Notes: generated by a model not told the origin, from the letters alone. A stretch of 64,000 bases of DNA from Gramella sp. Hel_I_59 (GCF_006714895.1 NZ_VFME01000001.1:2108001-2172000); one strand, 5' to 3'; shown: positions 53,522 through 62,006, numbered from the stretch's first letter. Numbers and translations are program-made.

Positions 53522-53564
53522 CATAAGAACCTAATAGGTATAAAATCATCAAAATCAAAACATC

Positions 53565-53690
53565 ATGAAAAGATCAATCAAAAAACAGTCAGTCACCAGC
53601 GTTTTACCCGGAACATTAGCAGATAGAATCAAGATCTATATCACCATCTTCGCCATCTACGTGTACGTTTTCAGCACGATCATTTTTTAA
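53565..53690 (+). CDS. 41-residue membrane microprotein, first gene of the PspC operon
   Basis: An ORF of 41 codons with a basic N-terminus (MKRSIKKQSV) and one hydrophobic C-terminal helix (IYITIFAIYVYVFSTIIF). It lies 43 bases after a consensus promoter and 19 bases before the DUF4870 gene, so it is almost certainly transcribed with the operon. No similarity is known to me. Likely an inner-membrane microprotein that tunes the PspC or PadR output (inference). Confidence 0.65.
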   Translation: MKRSIKKQSVTSVLPGTLADRIKIYITIFAIYVYVFSTIIF

Positions 53691-53709
53691 TAGTATTAAA
53701 TCATTAATC

Positions 53710-54246
53710 ATGCAGGACACTAGCGCTCATAAAAACCGTACTCTAACTACTGTACTTCATCTATCGGTATTTACGAAGTATTTCATACCACTGGGTAATT
53801 TCATATTCCCAATGCTACTCTGGTTAAGCCAGAAAGAAGATGCATTTGTGGATCGTCATGGAAGAAATGCTTTGAATTTTCAAATCAGCACTTTTCTGTA
53901 TACGGTATTACTGGTAGCTATTGGAGGTGCCACTTTCCTATATTTTGCACTAAAATTCAATTTAGTAGAACCTTTAATGACTAACGACTCTTTTGAAGTC
54001 AACCAGTTTTCAGAAGCATTACCCTTTATCATCATCATGGGTATTCTGGGAATATTATTACTTGGACTATTTGTTCTGGAAATCTTTGCAGTCATCTCTG
54101 CAAGTCTTTCAGCAAACGAAGGAAAAGATTACAGTTACCCTCTAACCATTAATTTTTTAAGTTCGGACAAACCGGATGAAACAAATCATCAAAATCATCA
54201 ATCAAAAAATGAACAGTTTAATGACACCCAAAAACAAACACTATGA
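53710..54246 (+). CDS. DUF4870-family membrane protein
   Basis: A 178-residue protein with three to four membrane helices and the family-typical FGNFIFP-type segment LGNFIFPMLLWLSQKEDAFVDRHGRNALNFQIS (split by residues 34-66): the DAFVDRHGRNALNFQ block defines DUF4870. Its hydrophilic tail is rich in His, Asn and Gln. It overlaps the PadR start by 4 bases (ATGA). DUF4870 proteins often accompany PspC regulators in Bacteroidota; function unknown. Confidence 0.87.
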   Translation: MQDTSAHKNRTLTTVLHLSVFTKYFIPLGNFIFPMLLWLSQKEDAFVDRHGRNALNFQISTFLYTVLLVAIGGATFLYFALKFNLVEPLMTNDSFEVNQFSEALPFIIIMGILGILLLGLFVLEIFAVISASLSANEGKDYSYPLTINFLSSDKPDETNHQNHQSKNEQFNDTQKQTL

Positions 54247-54587
54247 AGATTGAAAATACCAAAGCCCAGATGCGTAAGGGTGTATTGGAATATTGCATTC
54301 TCTCGGTTCTAAGAGACGAAGATGCCTATGTGGCTGAAATTCTGGACACATTGAAAGACGCAAAACTGCTGGTAGTTGAGGGTACGATCTATCCTTTATT
54401 AACCAGGTTGAAAAATGCGGGACTTCTCAATTATCGTTGGGAAGAATCTACAAGCGGGCCGCCCCGTAAATATTACGGACTTACCGAAACAGGAAAAATA
54501 TTTCTCAGGGAATTAACGGGTACCTGGAACGAATTACAAACTGCCGTTAACATCGTAACCACTCAAAAAAAGAACAATCATGAATAA
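54243..54587 (+). CDS. PadR-family transcriptional regulator
   Basis: A 114-residue winged-helix protein typical of PadR: KGVLEYCILSVL, DAYVAEILDTL, VVEGTIYPLLTRL for the recognition helix, and SGPPRKYYGLTETG for the wing. PadR proteins are repressors that often control their own operon and sense small molecules or envelope stress through protein partners. It overlaps the DUF4870 and PspC genes, so all are co-translated; the promoter at 53489 is its likely target. Confidence 0.93.
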   Translation: MKIENTKAQMRKGVLEYCILSVLRDEDAYVAEILDTLKDAKLLVVEGTIYPLLTRLKNAGLLNYRWEESTSGPPRKYYGLTETGKIFLRELTGTWNELQTAVNIVTTQKKNNHE

Positions 54588-56352
54588 GACAGTTAACATA
54601 AATCTTGCCGGCGTTTTCTTTCACATAGATGAGGATGCCTATGCCAGACTTCAAAGATATTTGGAGACTATCAGGCATTCGTTTTCAAATACGCAGGGTC
54701 GTGATGAGATCATCTCAGATATCGAAGCTCGTATTGCTGAATTGTTCAATGATAAAGTGAAGAATGACAGGCAGGTTATCAGCATAAAAGAAGTAGAAGA
54801 AGTTATCACGATCATGGGGCAACCTGAAGATTATATGGTCGATGAGGAGATCTTCGAAGATGAACCAACAACCACGCACAGGTCTGCAAGAACTCGTGGA
54901 AAACAATTATACCGTGATACTGAAAATGGATTCGTAGGTGGTGTGTCTTCAGGACTTGGTCATTACCTGGCGATCGATGCGATCTGGGTAAGATTGCTTT
55001 GGGTATTGCTTACGATCTTTTCCAGTGGTGGTTTTCTATTGATATACATTGCTTTCTGGATTTTTGTTCCGGAAGCAAAAACCACGGCAGATAAACTTGC
55101 CATGCGCGGTGAAGAAGTAACGGTTAGTAACATCGAAAAGAAGATACGTGAGGGTTTTCATGATGTTTCAGACAGTATAAAGAATGTTGACTATGATAAG
55201 TTCGGGAAAAGAGCGTCTGCTGGAGCAAGTTCTGCGGCAACCACGCTAGGGAATATTATCAAGTTCTGTCTGAAACTATTTGTTAAATTCATCGGGATCA
55301 TCCTAATCCTTTTCGCCGGTTCCACTCTTATTGCACTATTCGTTGGATTGTTTGCAGTAGGCACTTTCGGAATCGTTGATGCACCCTGGACTGAATATAT
55401 AGATGTGGTGAATAGTGGCGCTCCTATATGGCTTACTTCACTGCTTGTATTTTTCGCAGTTGGGATCCCTTTCTTCTTCCTGTTCGTTCTTGGATTGAAG
55501 ATACTGGTAAGAAACCTAAGATCTGTGGGTAGAATTGCCCTGCTAACATTACTTGGAGTCTGGTTAATTTCGATCATTGGACTTTCTGTAATTGGTATTA
55601 GCCAGGCAACAAATCGTGCTTTTGACGGTGAAGTTGCCACAACAGAAACTTTGAAGGTAACTTCAGCAGATACTATCTACCTGCGTATGAAGCATAATCC
55701 TGAAATGAGTAACAGAACCAGAAGATCATCAGACTTCAGAATTGTATATGAGGAAGACACTAAAATGATCGTTGGAAATGATATCAGGCTTATCGTGAGA
55801 TCTACCAGAGATTCCGTAGGAAAAATGGAGATATTGAAGTCGGCTGAAGGTAAAAATTATAATGAAGCCAGAGATCGAGCCAAGGCGATACGTTACGGTC
55901 GCAGCCTGGTAGGAAATGAACTTTTGCTGGATAGTTATTTTATTACAGAAGCAAAGTCTGGTTACAGAGATCAGGAAGTACAAATCACGTTATATCTTCC
56001 TGAAGGCACCACTCTTTATGCTGATGATAATACTTCTACATTTCACCGAAATACCGATTCTTACGAAGATATTTTGCATAATGGCGAAGAAGAACATTTT
56101 TTGAATATCATCGACGGCGGCACCAGCTGTGAAGATTGTCCTGTAGAAGATGTATGGGATGACGATAGTGGTGACTGGGATAGCGAAGATACTTGGGAAG
56201 ATGATTATGACACTTCAGATGACTTTAATGCAAGAGTGGATGTAAATAGTGAAGAAGTTAATATCAGACTGAATGATAACGGCGTGGAAATCCAGGATAA
56301 GGATGGCGACCGTGTAAGAATAGACAGTAACGGAGTACAAATACAAAACTAG
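54580..56352 (+). CDS. PspC-domain membrane protein with beta-rich C-terminus
   Basis: The 590-residue protein has an N-terminal helical region (AYARLQRYLETIRHSF), a PspC domain near residues 108-170 (YRDTENGFVGGVSSGLGHYL), further membrane helices near 225-345, and an extracytoplasmic beta-rich part. Near residue 515 there is a GTSCEDCP motif, then an Asp/Glu/Trp-rich stretch, ending in alternating strands (VNIRLNDNGVEIQ, VRIDSNGVQIQ). PspC responds to inner-membrane stress in enterobacteria; here a PadR regulator replaces PspABF. Function inferred from domain and context. Confidence 0.9.
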   Translation: MNKTVNINLAGVFFHIDEDAYARLQRYLETIRHSFSNTQGRDEIISDIEARIAELFNDKVKNDRQVISIKEVEEVITIMGQPEDYMVDEEIFEDEPTTTHRSARTRGKQLYRDTENGFVGGVSSGLGHYLAIDAIWVRLLWVLLTIFSSGGFLLIYIAFWIFVPEAKTTADKLAMRGEEVTVSNIEKKIREGFHDVSDSIKNVDYDKFGKRASAGASSAATTLGNIIKFCLKLFVKFIGIILILFAGSTLIALFVGLFAVGTFGIVDAPWTEYIDVVNSGAPIWLTSLLVFFAVGIPFFFLFVLGLKILVRNLRSVGRIALLTLLGVWLISIIGLSVIGISQATNRAFDGEVATTETLKVTSADTIYLRMKHNPEMSNRTRRSSDFRIVYEEDTKMIVGNDIRLIVRSTRDSVGKMEILKSAEGKNYNEARDRAKAIRYGRSLVGNELLLDSYFITEAKSGYRDQEVQITLYLPEGTTLYADDNTSTFHRNTDSYEDILHNGEEEHFLNIIDGGTSCEDCPVEDVWDDDSGDWDSEDTWEDDYDTSDDFNARVDVNSEEVNIRLNDNGVEIQDKDGDRVRIDSNGVQIQN

Positions 56353-56353
56353 T

Positions 56354-56509
56354 ATGAGCTCACTAATCAACCTCGTCATCAGCTTTTTTGTAGGACTGGT
56401 ATTATATATTCAGCCCGTAAACAAGGAAACTGTGGATATTGAAGAACCACTTAACAGTACTGAAATATTTCAGAAGCTGGAAAATTATCAGAAGATTCTG
56501 GATAGTTGA
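56354..56509 (+). CDS. 51-residue membrane-anchored microprotein after PspC gene
   Basis: ATG begins one base after the PspC stop. The product has one N-terminal hydrophobic helix (LINLVISFFVGLVLYI) and a charged tail (ETVDIEEPLNSTEIFQKLENYQ, in part). It is immediately followed by the operon terminator. No known family. Together with the 41-residue protein at 53565 it brackets the operon; both look like regulatory membrane microproteins. Confidence 0.68.
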   Translation: MSSLINLVISFFVGLVLYIQPVNKETVDIEEPLNSTEIFQKLENYQKILDS

Positions 56510-56516
56510 AGAATTA

Positions 56517-56542
56517 AAGCCTCCCATGTGGAGGCTTTTTTC
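56517..56542 (+). terminator. Terminator after PspC operon
   Basis: AAGCCTCC and GGAGGCTT form an 8-bp stem with a 5-base loop, followed by a T run. Confidence 0.87.
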
Positions 56543-56722
56543 TTTAATTCTTCTGAAAACTCTTCTGTTACGAAATACAGGATCTAACGAAGAAAAGCAG
56601 TTCTAACCGCCAATTACCGTGATTTTTCTCTCTGCTTTACAGGCTTTGAAATAATTAGTCCTATCTTTTGCAAAAAAGTATCTGATCGGCTAAAACCGAA
56701 AGATCTATCAAGAAAAAATGTT

Positions 56723-57565
56723 ATGCTAAAAAAAATCCCATTATTACTATTAATCGTTTTATGCAGTTGCAATGCCCAGGACAAGGTAAAAGGTAGCCGA
56801 AACGTAAAAACCGAACAATATGATCTTGAAAAATTTCACTCAATCCAGATCAAAGGAGAATTTGAAGTCGGAATCCTAAAGGGGAGAAGATCCATGATCG
56901 AGATAGAAGCCGATGATAATATTCATGATCTCATTATGACTGAAGTTCTTGACGGAACACTTTATATTAAACCCATCAAAAAACTTTCCCGTACCAAGAA
57001 ACAGGAATTAAGAATTACTTTTTCTGATACCTTAAAAAGTATACTTATAGGTGGTGACGTGGAACTCGAATCTCTCCAGGATCTTTACGTAAATGATTTC
57101 AAGCTTGAAACAGGCAAGGACGCGAAAGCTTTTTTAACACTTACGGCCAGTAAATTCAATTTCATCCACAAGGATGATGCAGAAGCTGAACTGAATGTCA
57201 CAGCCCAGGAAATTGTTTGTCAGCTAAATCAGTCTTCAAAGGTTGAAGCGCTCTTGAATGCTCCCAATGTTGAGATCGATATTTACGAAAAAGCATCTGC
57301 CAGAATAGACGGTGAAACTCAAATTTTCAATTTAAGAGCAGACCAATCATCTAAATTTGACGGTGAAAATTTTAGCAGCTTTAAAACTGAAGTGCTGGCA
57401 CAGGGAGGTTCATCTTCCAAGGTAAACGTGAGTGATACTTTGAATTTAACTGCTTCAGGAAAAAGTGAGATCGAAGTATATAATACACCGGTGATCAAAC
57501 TCTTACAATTTTCAGATGAAGCAAGTTTGTCCAAAAAAGAATTCAGCAAAGGCCTGTTTAAATAA
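56723..57565 (+). CDS. Head GIN-domain (DUF2807) lipoprotein
   Basis: A 280-residue exported protein with a lipobox (LIVLCSC near residue 17), then a DUF2807 auto-transporter-like adhesin head domain: VKTEQYDLEKFHSIQIKGEFEVGI opening (given in part) and repeated beta-strand units such as VELESLQDLYV and KVNVSDTLNLTASGKSEIEVY. Such GIN domains form beta-helices on the Bacteroidota surface; role usually unknown. A TATCTTTTG sequence upstream is close to, but not, the -7 consensus. Single gene. Confidence 0.85.
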   Translation: MLKKIPLLLLIVLCSCNAQDKVKGSRNVKTEQYDLEKFHSIQIKGEFEVGILKGRRSMIEIEADDNIHDLIMTEVLDGTLYIKPIKKLSRTKKQELRITFSDTLKSILIGGDVELESLQDLYVNDFKLETGKDAKAFLTLTASKFNFIHKDDAEAELNVTAQEIVCQLNQSSKVEALLNAPNVEIDIYEKASARIDGETQIFNLRADQSSKFDGENFSSFKTEVLAQGGSSSKVNVSDTLNLTASGKSEIEVYNTPVIKLLQFSDEASLSKKEFSKGLFK

Positions 57566-57610
57566 ATGCTAAATTTTGATCCTTAATTCATTATGAATAA
57601 GTGGATTGAA

Positions 57611-57618
57611 TACATTTG
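57611..57618 (+). promoter_or_regulatory. Promoter -7 element for the 57643 lipoprotein
   Basis: TACATTTG matches TAnnTTTG exactly, 24 bases before the ATG at 57643. A TTTG lies upstream but too far away (32 bases). Confidence 0.5.
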
Positions 57619-57642
57619 CAGCCAAAATAAACTAATAGAAAA

Positions 57643-57945
57643 ATGAAAATTATTACCAAAAATATTGTCCTTGTATTGCTACTATCTCTGGCTTTAGTGT
57701 CCTGTAGAGAAAATGAGGATACAGAAGAAGAAAAATCTGAAGTTGAAAGAATGATGGAGGATCCTGATAATAAAGTTGAAGTTAAAGATGGCGGAGATAA
57801 GATCAAGATCGAAACTCCAGAAGGAGACGAGATCAAGATCAAAAAGGATGACGGCGAGTATAAGAAAAAAGTTGACAGAGCCGATGGTTCAGAAACCAAG
57901 ATCAAGGTTGACGATGGAGAAGTAAAGGTGAAGACCGACAATTAA
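57643..57945 (+). CDS. Small repetitive charged lipoprotein
   Basis: A 100-residue protein with a lipobox (LALVSC, Cys about 21) and a short acidic linker, then five to six imperfect units of about 9 residues with alternating K/V/I and D/G/E: VEVKDGGD, IKIETPEGD, IKIKKDDGE, TKIKVDDGE, VKVKTDN. The pattern predicts short beta hairpins or a small beta solenoid. No known family recognised. The composition resembles the C-terminal strands of the upstream PspC protein. Confidence 0.72.
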   Translation: MKIITKNIVLVLLLSLALVSCRENEDTEEEKSEVERMMEDPDNKVEVKDGGDKIKIETPEGDEIKIKKDDGEYKKKVDRADGSETKIKVDDGEVKVKTDN

Positions 57946-57962
57946 GATCTTAAGTTAATATC

Positions 57963-57994
57963 AAAAAAAAGTCCCGCAATTACGGGACTTTTTT
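57963..57994. terminator. Bidirectional terminator after 57643 lipoprotein gene
   Basis: AAGTCCCG and CGGGACTT form an 8-bp stem with flanking A and T runs, between convergent genes. Confidence 0.87.
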
Positions 57995-58013
57995 CTTTTA
58001 TATACTACCTGAA

Positions 58014-59006
58014 TTAAACTGTCTCAGGTCTTGTTTGTGGTTTTTGAATATCTTCTTCAACCTCAATTTCCGCAAGATATCTTTCAGCGTCCAATGCTGC
58101 CATACAGCCTGTACCAGCAGCGGTAATCGCCTGTCTGTAAACTTTATCCTGAACATCTCCGGAAGCAAAAACACCAGGGATATTAGTTCTCGTGGTCTTG
58201 CTCTCGGTAATCACGTAACCAGTTTCGTCCATATCTAACCAACCTTTGAAAATATCGGTGTTCGGCTTATGCCCTATAGCAACAAAGAATCCTGTAATAT
58301 CGATTTCTTCCTTCTCTCCAGTCTGGTTATTCACCATTCTAAGTCCTTCGACTACCTGCTCTCCAAGGATCTCATCAACTTCTGTATTGTAACGAAGATC
58401 AATGTTCTTGGTAGTTTCCACACGATGCTGCATTGCTTTAGAAGCTTTCATATAGTCCTTACGAACCAGCATAGTCACTTTATTACAAATATTAGATAAG
58501 TAAGTAGCTTCTTCCGCAGCGGTATCACCACCACCTACAATAGCAACATCCTGTCCTTTATAAAAGAATCCGTCACAAACTGCACATGCAGATACTCCTC
58601 CACCTCGTAATTTTTGCTCACTAGGCAAACCTAAATACTTGGCAGTTGCCCCGGTAGATATGATTACACTTTCAGCCTCGATCCAGGTCTTATTATCTAC
58701 AAGAGCTTTGTGGATCCCTCCTACTTCTTTAGAAAAGTCAACTTCAGTGATCATTCCAATTCTCACCTTCGTGCCAAAACGTTCAGCCTGCTGTTGCAGA
58801 TCCATCATCATCTTTGGACCATCGATACCTTCAGGATAACCCGGGAAATTGTCAACTTCCGTAGTGGTAGTTAACTGTCCGCCTGGTTCCATTCCGGTAT
58901 ACATAACTGGTTTCATATCTGCCCTTGCGGCATAGATCGCTGCGGTATAACCTGCAGGACCTGAACCTATGATAAGGCATTTTATTCTCTCGATAGTATC
59001 ACTCAT
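58014..59006 (-). CDS. trxB: Thioredoxin-disulfide reductase
   Basis: The 330-residue flavoprotein has FAD motif IIGSGPAGYTAAIYAARA, NAD(P)H motif IVGGGDTAAEEATYL and the redox-active CAVCDGFFY near residue 142, all in the low-molecular-weight thioredoxin reductase order, with a final FASGDVQD FAD motif. It reduces thioredoxin with NADPH. A -7 box lies upstream on the minus strand. Single gene ending at a terminator. Confidence 0.95.
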   Translation of the reverse strand: MSDTIERIKCLIIGSGPAGYTAAIYAARADMKPVMYTGMEPGGQLTTTTEVDNFPGYPEGIDGPKMMMDLQQQAERFGTKVRIGMITEVDFSKEVGGIHKALVDNKTWIEAESVIISTGATAKYLGLPSEQKLRGGGVSACAVCDGFFYKGQDVAIVGGGDTAAEEATYLSNICNKVTMLVRKDYMKASKAMQHRVETTKNIDLRYNTEVDEILGEQVVEGLRMVNNQTGEKEEIDITGFFVAIGHKPNTDIFKGWLDMDETGYVITESKTTRTNIPGVFASGDVQDKVYRQAITAAGTGCMAALDAERYLAEIEVEEDIQKPQTRPETV

Positions 59007-59056
59007 GTCTTTTGATTTTCTATGTTATAAAAGTAGGTAGTTTGCACTAAAACTTA

Positions 59057-59064
59057 CAAAAATA
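59057..59064 (-). promoter_or_regulatory. Promoter -7 element for trxB
   Basis: Minus-strand TATTTTTG matches TAnnTTTG exactly, 51 bases before the trxB ATG. Confidence 0.4.
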
Positions 59065-59147
59065 GATATTAACTTAATCTATATCTAATAGGAAGCTAAA
59101 ATAAGCACGAAACTATCACACAATCAGGCAAATTTAAAAGATAAAAC

Positions 59148-59155
59148 TACCTTTG
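59148..59155 (+). promoter_or_regulatory. Promoter -7 element, leaderless transcript of TRIC gene
   Basis: TACCTTTG matches TAnnTTTG exactly and ends 6 bases before the ATG at 59162, so transcription should begin at or next to the start codon. It also argues against the in-frame TTG at 59153. Confidence 0.5.
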
Positions 59156-59161
59156 CCAAGT

Positions 59162-59800
59162 ATGGAAATAAGTTTGTTCAGCATCCTGGATATCCTTGGT
59201 ACGATCGCATTCGCGATTTCCGGGGCATTATCTGCCATGAACCGTAGACTTGATCTCTTCGGTATCTTTATTATTGCCTTCGTTACAGCGATTGGCGGTG
59301 GAACTGTGCGAGATATTCTAATTGGTGATACACCAGTTACCTGGATGGAAAACATTATGTACATATACCTTATTGGTATCGTAACAATTCTCGCGATCGT
59401 CTTCAGAAATAAACTGAATTATTTAAAGAAATCACTTTTTCTATTTGATACCATAGGACTTGGTGTTTTCACTATTACCGGAGTGGAAACCGGAATACAG
59501 AACGGTCTTGATCCAATAATTTCTGTAGCACTTGGCGCCATGACTGGAACGTTTGGTGGTGTTCTACGGGACATTCTCTGTAATGAAATTCCGGTGATCT
59601 TTCGAAAAGAGATCTATGCAACCGCCTGCCTTATTGGAGCGCTTGCCTATGTCACCCTTTACGACCTGGGAATGAACGCGGACGTAATTTACCTCGCTAC
59701 GGCGCTAACAGTAATTAGCATAAGACTTGTTGTTGTAAAATATAAAATCACACTTCCCTCCTTCTATCCTACTTCTCCCGGAAGTTCCAGAATAAGATAA
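59162..59800 (+). CDS. TRIC-family (UPF0126) cation channel-like protein
   Basis: About 212 residues, started at ATG 59162. Six to seven membrane helices form two similar halves, each with the family glycine motif: IGGGTVRDILIG and FGGVLRDILCNEIP. Prokaryotic TRIC channels are trimeric monovalent-cation channels; older names are YicG and UPF0126, and a role in glycine uptake has been proposed for some. Single gene with its own promoter. Confidence 0.9.
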   Translation: MEISLFSILDILGTIAFAISGALSAMNRRLDLFGIFIIAFVTAIGGGTVRDILIGDTPVTWMENIMYIYLIGIVTILAIVFRNKLNYLKKSLFLFDTIGLGVFTITGVETGIQNGLDPIISVALGAMTGTFGGVLRDILCNEIPVIFRKEIYATACLIGALAYVTLYDLGMNADVIYLATALTVISIRLVVVKYKITLPSFYPTSPGSSRIR

Positions 59801-59849
59801 GATCTCTCATAGACCTCTGGTTATCAATAGTTTCAGTATATTTATAGTA

Positions 59850-59857
59850 TACTTTTG
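59850..59857 (+). promoter_or_regulatory. Promoter -7 element of the degenerate LytTR gene
   Basis: TACTTTTG matches TAnnTTTG and ends 4 bases before the ATG at 59862, again predicting a very short or absent leader. Confidence 0.45.
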
Positions 59858-59861
59858 ATGA

Positions 59862-60554
59862 ATGACCAGGCAAGCGAAGATCATTATCGTTGAAAACAAC
59901 ATTCCCATGGCTGCAAAGTTATCTTTACGGCTTGACAAACTGGGCTATCAAATTACAGGTATATTCTCAAGAGCAAAAGATGCACTCCATTTTATAGAAC
60001 AGGATGTCCCAGATCTAATCCTCATGGAAGATCATCTTAAAGGTCAGTTGAATGGGTTTGAATCTAATCCGTCAAAAAAAGATCATTCAGTCTTGTATTT
60101 CAACGGAAGTAAAACGAAGTCTCTTCAGAAGTTAATTTTCAATAAACTGAAAGATAAGAAACAATTCTTCAAAGAGGAGATTTCAGAATCGCTTGAGAGA
60201 CTAAGAAAGAAGCCAGCGAAATCAGACTGTCAACTTATTCTGAAAGACCGCATTTTTGTTCGCTGCCAGGATACCATGGTAAGAATTTCGCTTGATGATA
60301 TCCACTACATCGAAGCAGACCGTAATTATTGCAAAGTATATTCCAGGAATAAGAAATTTCTTCTGGTTTGTTCCCTGAAGGAAGTCAACGACAAAATTAC
60401 CGATAAACGTTTTTTAAGAATTCATCGATCGTATATTGCCAATCTCTCCCATATCGATGAGATAGGAAGCAATCATGTCCTCATCGCTTCTCATACACTT
60501 CCACTTAGTAAAAACATGAGACTAGAGCTATTTCAACATTTACAGGTCATATAG
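59862..60554 (+). CDS. LytTR regulator with degenerate receiver domain
   Basis: The 230-residue protein begins like a response regulator (IIIVENNIPMAAKLSLRLDKLGY) but the receiver is cut short: the phosphoacceptor position in DLILMEDHLKG is Glu instead of Asp, and no intact Lys/Thr region follows; a Lys-rich linker replaces it. The C-terminal LytTR domain is complete (IHYIEADRNYCKVYSRN, FLRIHRSYIANL). It probably works without phosphorylation, the Glu perhaps mimicking the active state. No kinase gene is adjacent. Confidence 0.85.
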   Translation: MTRQAKIIIVENNIPMAAKLSLRLDKLGYQITGIFSRAKDALHFIEQDVPDLILMEDHLKGQLNGFESNPSKKDHSVLYFNGSKTKSLQKLIFNKLKDKKQFFKEEISESLERLRKKPAKSDCQLILKDRIFVRCQDTMVRISLDDIHYIEADRNYCKVYSRNKKFLLVCSLKEVNDKITDKRFLRIHRSYIANLSHIDEIGSNHVLIASHTLPLSKNMRLELFQHLQVI

Positions 60555-60709
60555 CGTTGTAGCTTCATCCTCCTTATCTTCAAATTTTTTCTCTTCGGAA
60601 ACTTTTTAGCTACTCCCGGACATTTTTAACCTGGTTACGTCCAAAACCTGCTCATATACAATGGATTACTTACTAAATTCAAGGTTATTAACCATAAAAA
60701 CCAGACCAA

Positions 60710-61477
60710 ATGAAATTACTACGATCCTTTTCGATTCTCCTGACTCTTGCGCTATGTTCAACAAGTCTATTGACCGCGCAAAGTGATAACTATCAAATGT
60801 ATGTTGTTCACGAAGATCACGTTAAAGACGGCATGATGGACAAGCATATTGAAGCCGATAAAGCCTTACTGAAAGCTGCTAAAGAGCACAATATGGAGGG
60901 CATGGAATGGCTGGCGTTTCAGGCAGATGATAATCGCGTAATGTACCTCACGGAAATTGACAATTTTGCTGAGTTGGATAAGAATCCATTCCAAGACCTG
61001 CAGGAAAAAATGGGCGAGGAAGCTTTTGAAAAGCTATTTGAACCTTTTGCTGAAACTTTCACCAAACACGGAGACTATATTCTAAATCTTGATAAAGAGC
61101 ATTCCTATATGCCTGAAGGTATGGATCAAAGTATGGAAGGAATGAATTACAGAGAGCTTGTGTTTTATCACATCCCACCAGGAAAAATGGATAAAGCTGT
61201 AGAAATGGCTAAAGCTGCCAAGAAATTGTATGAAGATAAAGATTCAAAAGCTTACTACCGACTTTATAGAAGTGGCTTCGGAACTATGGATTCCTATTTT
61301 ATGGTAGCTGTATCTGGTAAGGATGCTGCTTCAGTAGAAAGTATGAGAAAAGAGAATGGGGAGTTACTTGGCGAAGAAGGTGAAAAGCTATCTTCAGAAA
61401 TACAGAAAGTTTTCTCTAAACGTGAAGTTGTTACAGGACATGTAAAGCCTGAGATTTCTTACACGTCTGAAAATTAA
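60710..61477 (+). CDS. Exported protein of unknown function
   Basis: A 255-residue protein with a signal peptide (ILLTLALCSTSLLTAQ). The mature chain looks like two related alpha/beta units of about 110 residues, each opening with a short strand (YQMYVVHEDHVKDGMMDKH; YRELVFYHIPPGKMDKAVEM), which resembles dimeric ferredoxin-like (ABM/YciI-type) domains. No ligand-binding residues stand out. It is 4 bases before a SnoaL-like gene, so the two are an operon. Confidence 0.68.
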   Translation: MKLLRSFSILLTLALCSTSLLTAQSDNYQMYVVHEDHVKDGMMDKHIEADKALLKAAKEHNMEGMEWLAFQADDNRVMYLTEIDNFAELDKNPFQDLQEKMGEEAFEKLFEPFAETFTKHGDYILNLDKEHSYMPEGMDQSMEGMNYRELVFYHIPPGKMDKAVEMAKAAKKLYEDKDSKAYYRLYRSGFGTMDSYFMVAVSGKDAASVESMRKENGELLGEEGEKLSSEIQKVFSKREVVTGHVKPEISYTSEN

Positions 61478-61481
61478 AATT

Positions 61482-62006
61482 ATGAAAAATCTATTCATTT
61501 TATTTTCATGCATATTTCTACTTATTTCCTGTGATCAGAATAATAAGGAGGAAGAAAAGATTCGGTATACTCAGGATTCAGAACATATCAATACTTTTAA
61601 AACTGTTCTAAAGAATTATGAGAACGGAGAGTGGGATGAGTATAAATCTCATTTCGCAGACAGTGTAGAACTTTTTTATAATAGTCGGGAATCAATAGAT
61701 GTATCTACCGCCATAGCAATGCACAAGCAGAATAACTCGGCACTTTCTTCCTATGATTTCGTGGATTCTGAAAATGAATTTGAAATGGTTGTGACAGACG
61801 CCGGTGAAACCTGGGTTAATTTCTGGGGAGAATGGGAAGGTACAATCGCAGAAAACGATTCAATGATCGTAATCCCGGTTCATATAACCGCCAGATTTGA
61901 GGATGGAAAGATCTTAAAGGAATATCTCTATTTTGATAATTCCGGGATGAATGATGCTCTTAGATTGCTGGAAGAAACACGTAGCATGCAGGATTCCATC
62001 GAGTAG
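61482..62006 (+). CDS. SnoaL/NTF2-like lipoprotein
   Basis: The 174-residue protein has a lipoprotein signal (IFLLISC, Cys about 17) and an NTF2-like cone: an opening helix (FKTVLKNYENGEWDEYKSHFADSVELF in part) and later strands WVNFWGEWEGTI and PVHITARFEDGKILKEYLYFD (split), the latter typical of SnoaL. Such folds bind small ligands or act as isomerases; no catalytic pair can be named. It is co-transcribed with the gene at 60710. Confidence 0.75.
   Translation: MKNLFILFSCIFLLISCDQNNKEEEKIRYTQDSEHINTFKTVLKNYENGEWDEYKSHFADSVELFYNSRESIDVSTAIAMHKQNNSALSSYDFVDSENEFEMVVTDAGETWVNFWGEWEGTIAENDSMIVIPVHITARFEDGKILKEYLYFDNSGMNDALRLLEETRSMQDSIE

Noticed and set aside
56526..56606. 27-codon ORF across the PspC terminator
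   Set aside because: It starts in the loop of a terminator hairpin and has no coding character.
60683..60693. GGTTATTAACC inverted repeat before the gene at 60710
   Set aside because: Perfect but only 5 bp per arm and AT-rich; expected by chance at this composition.
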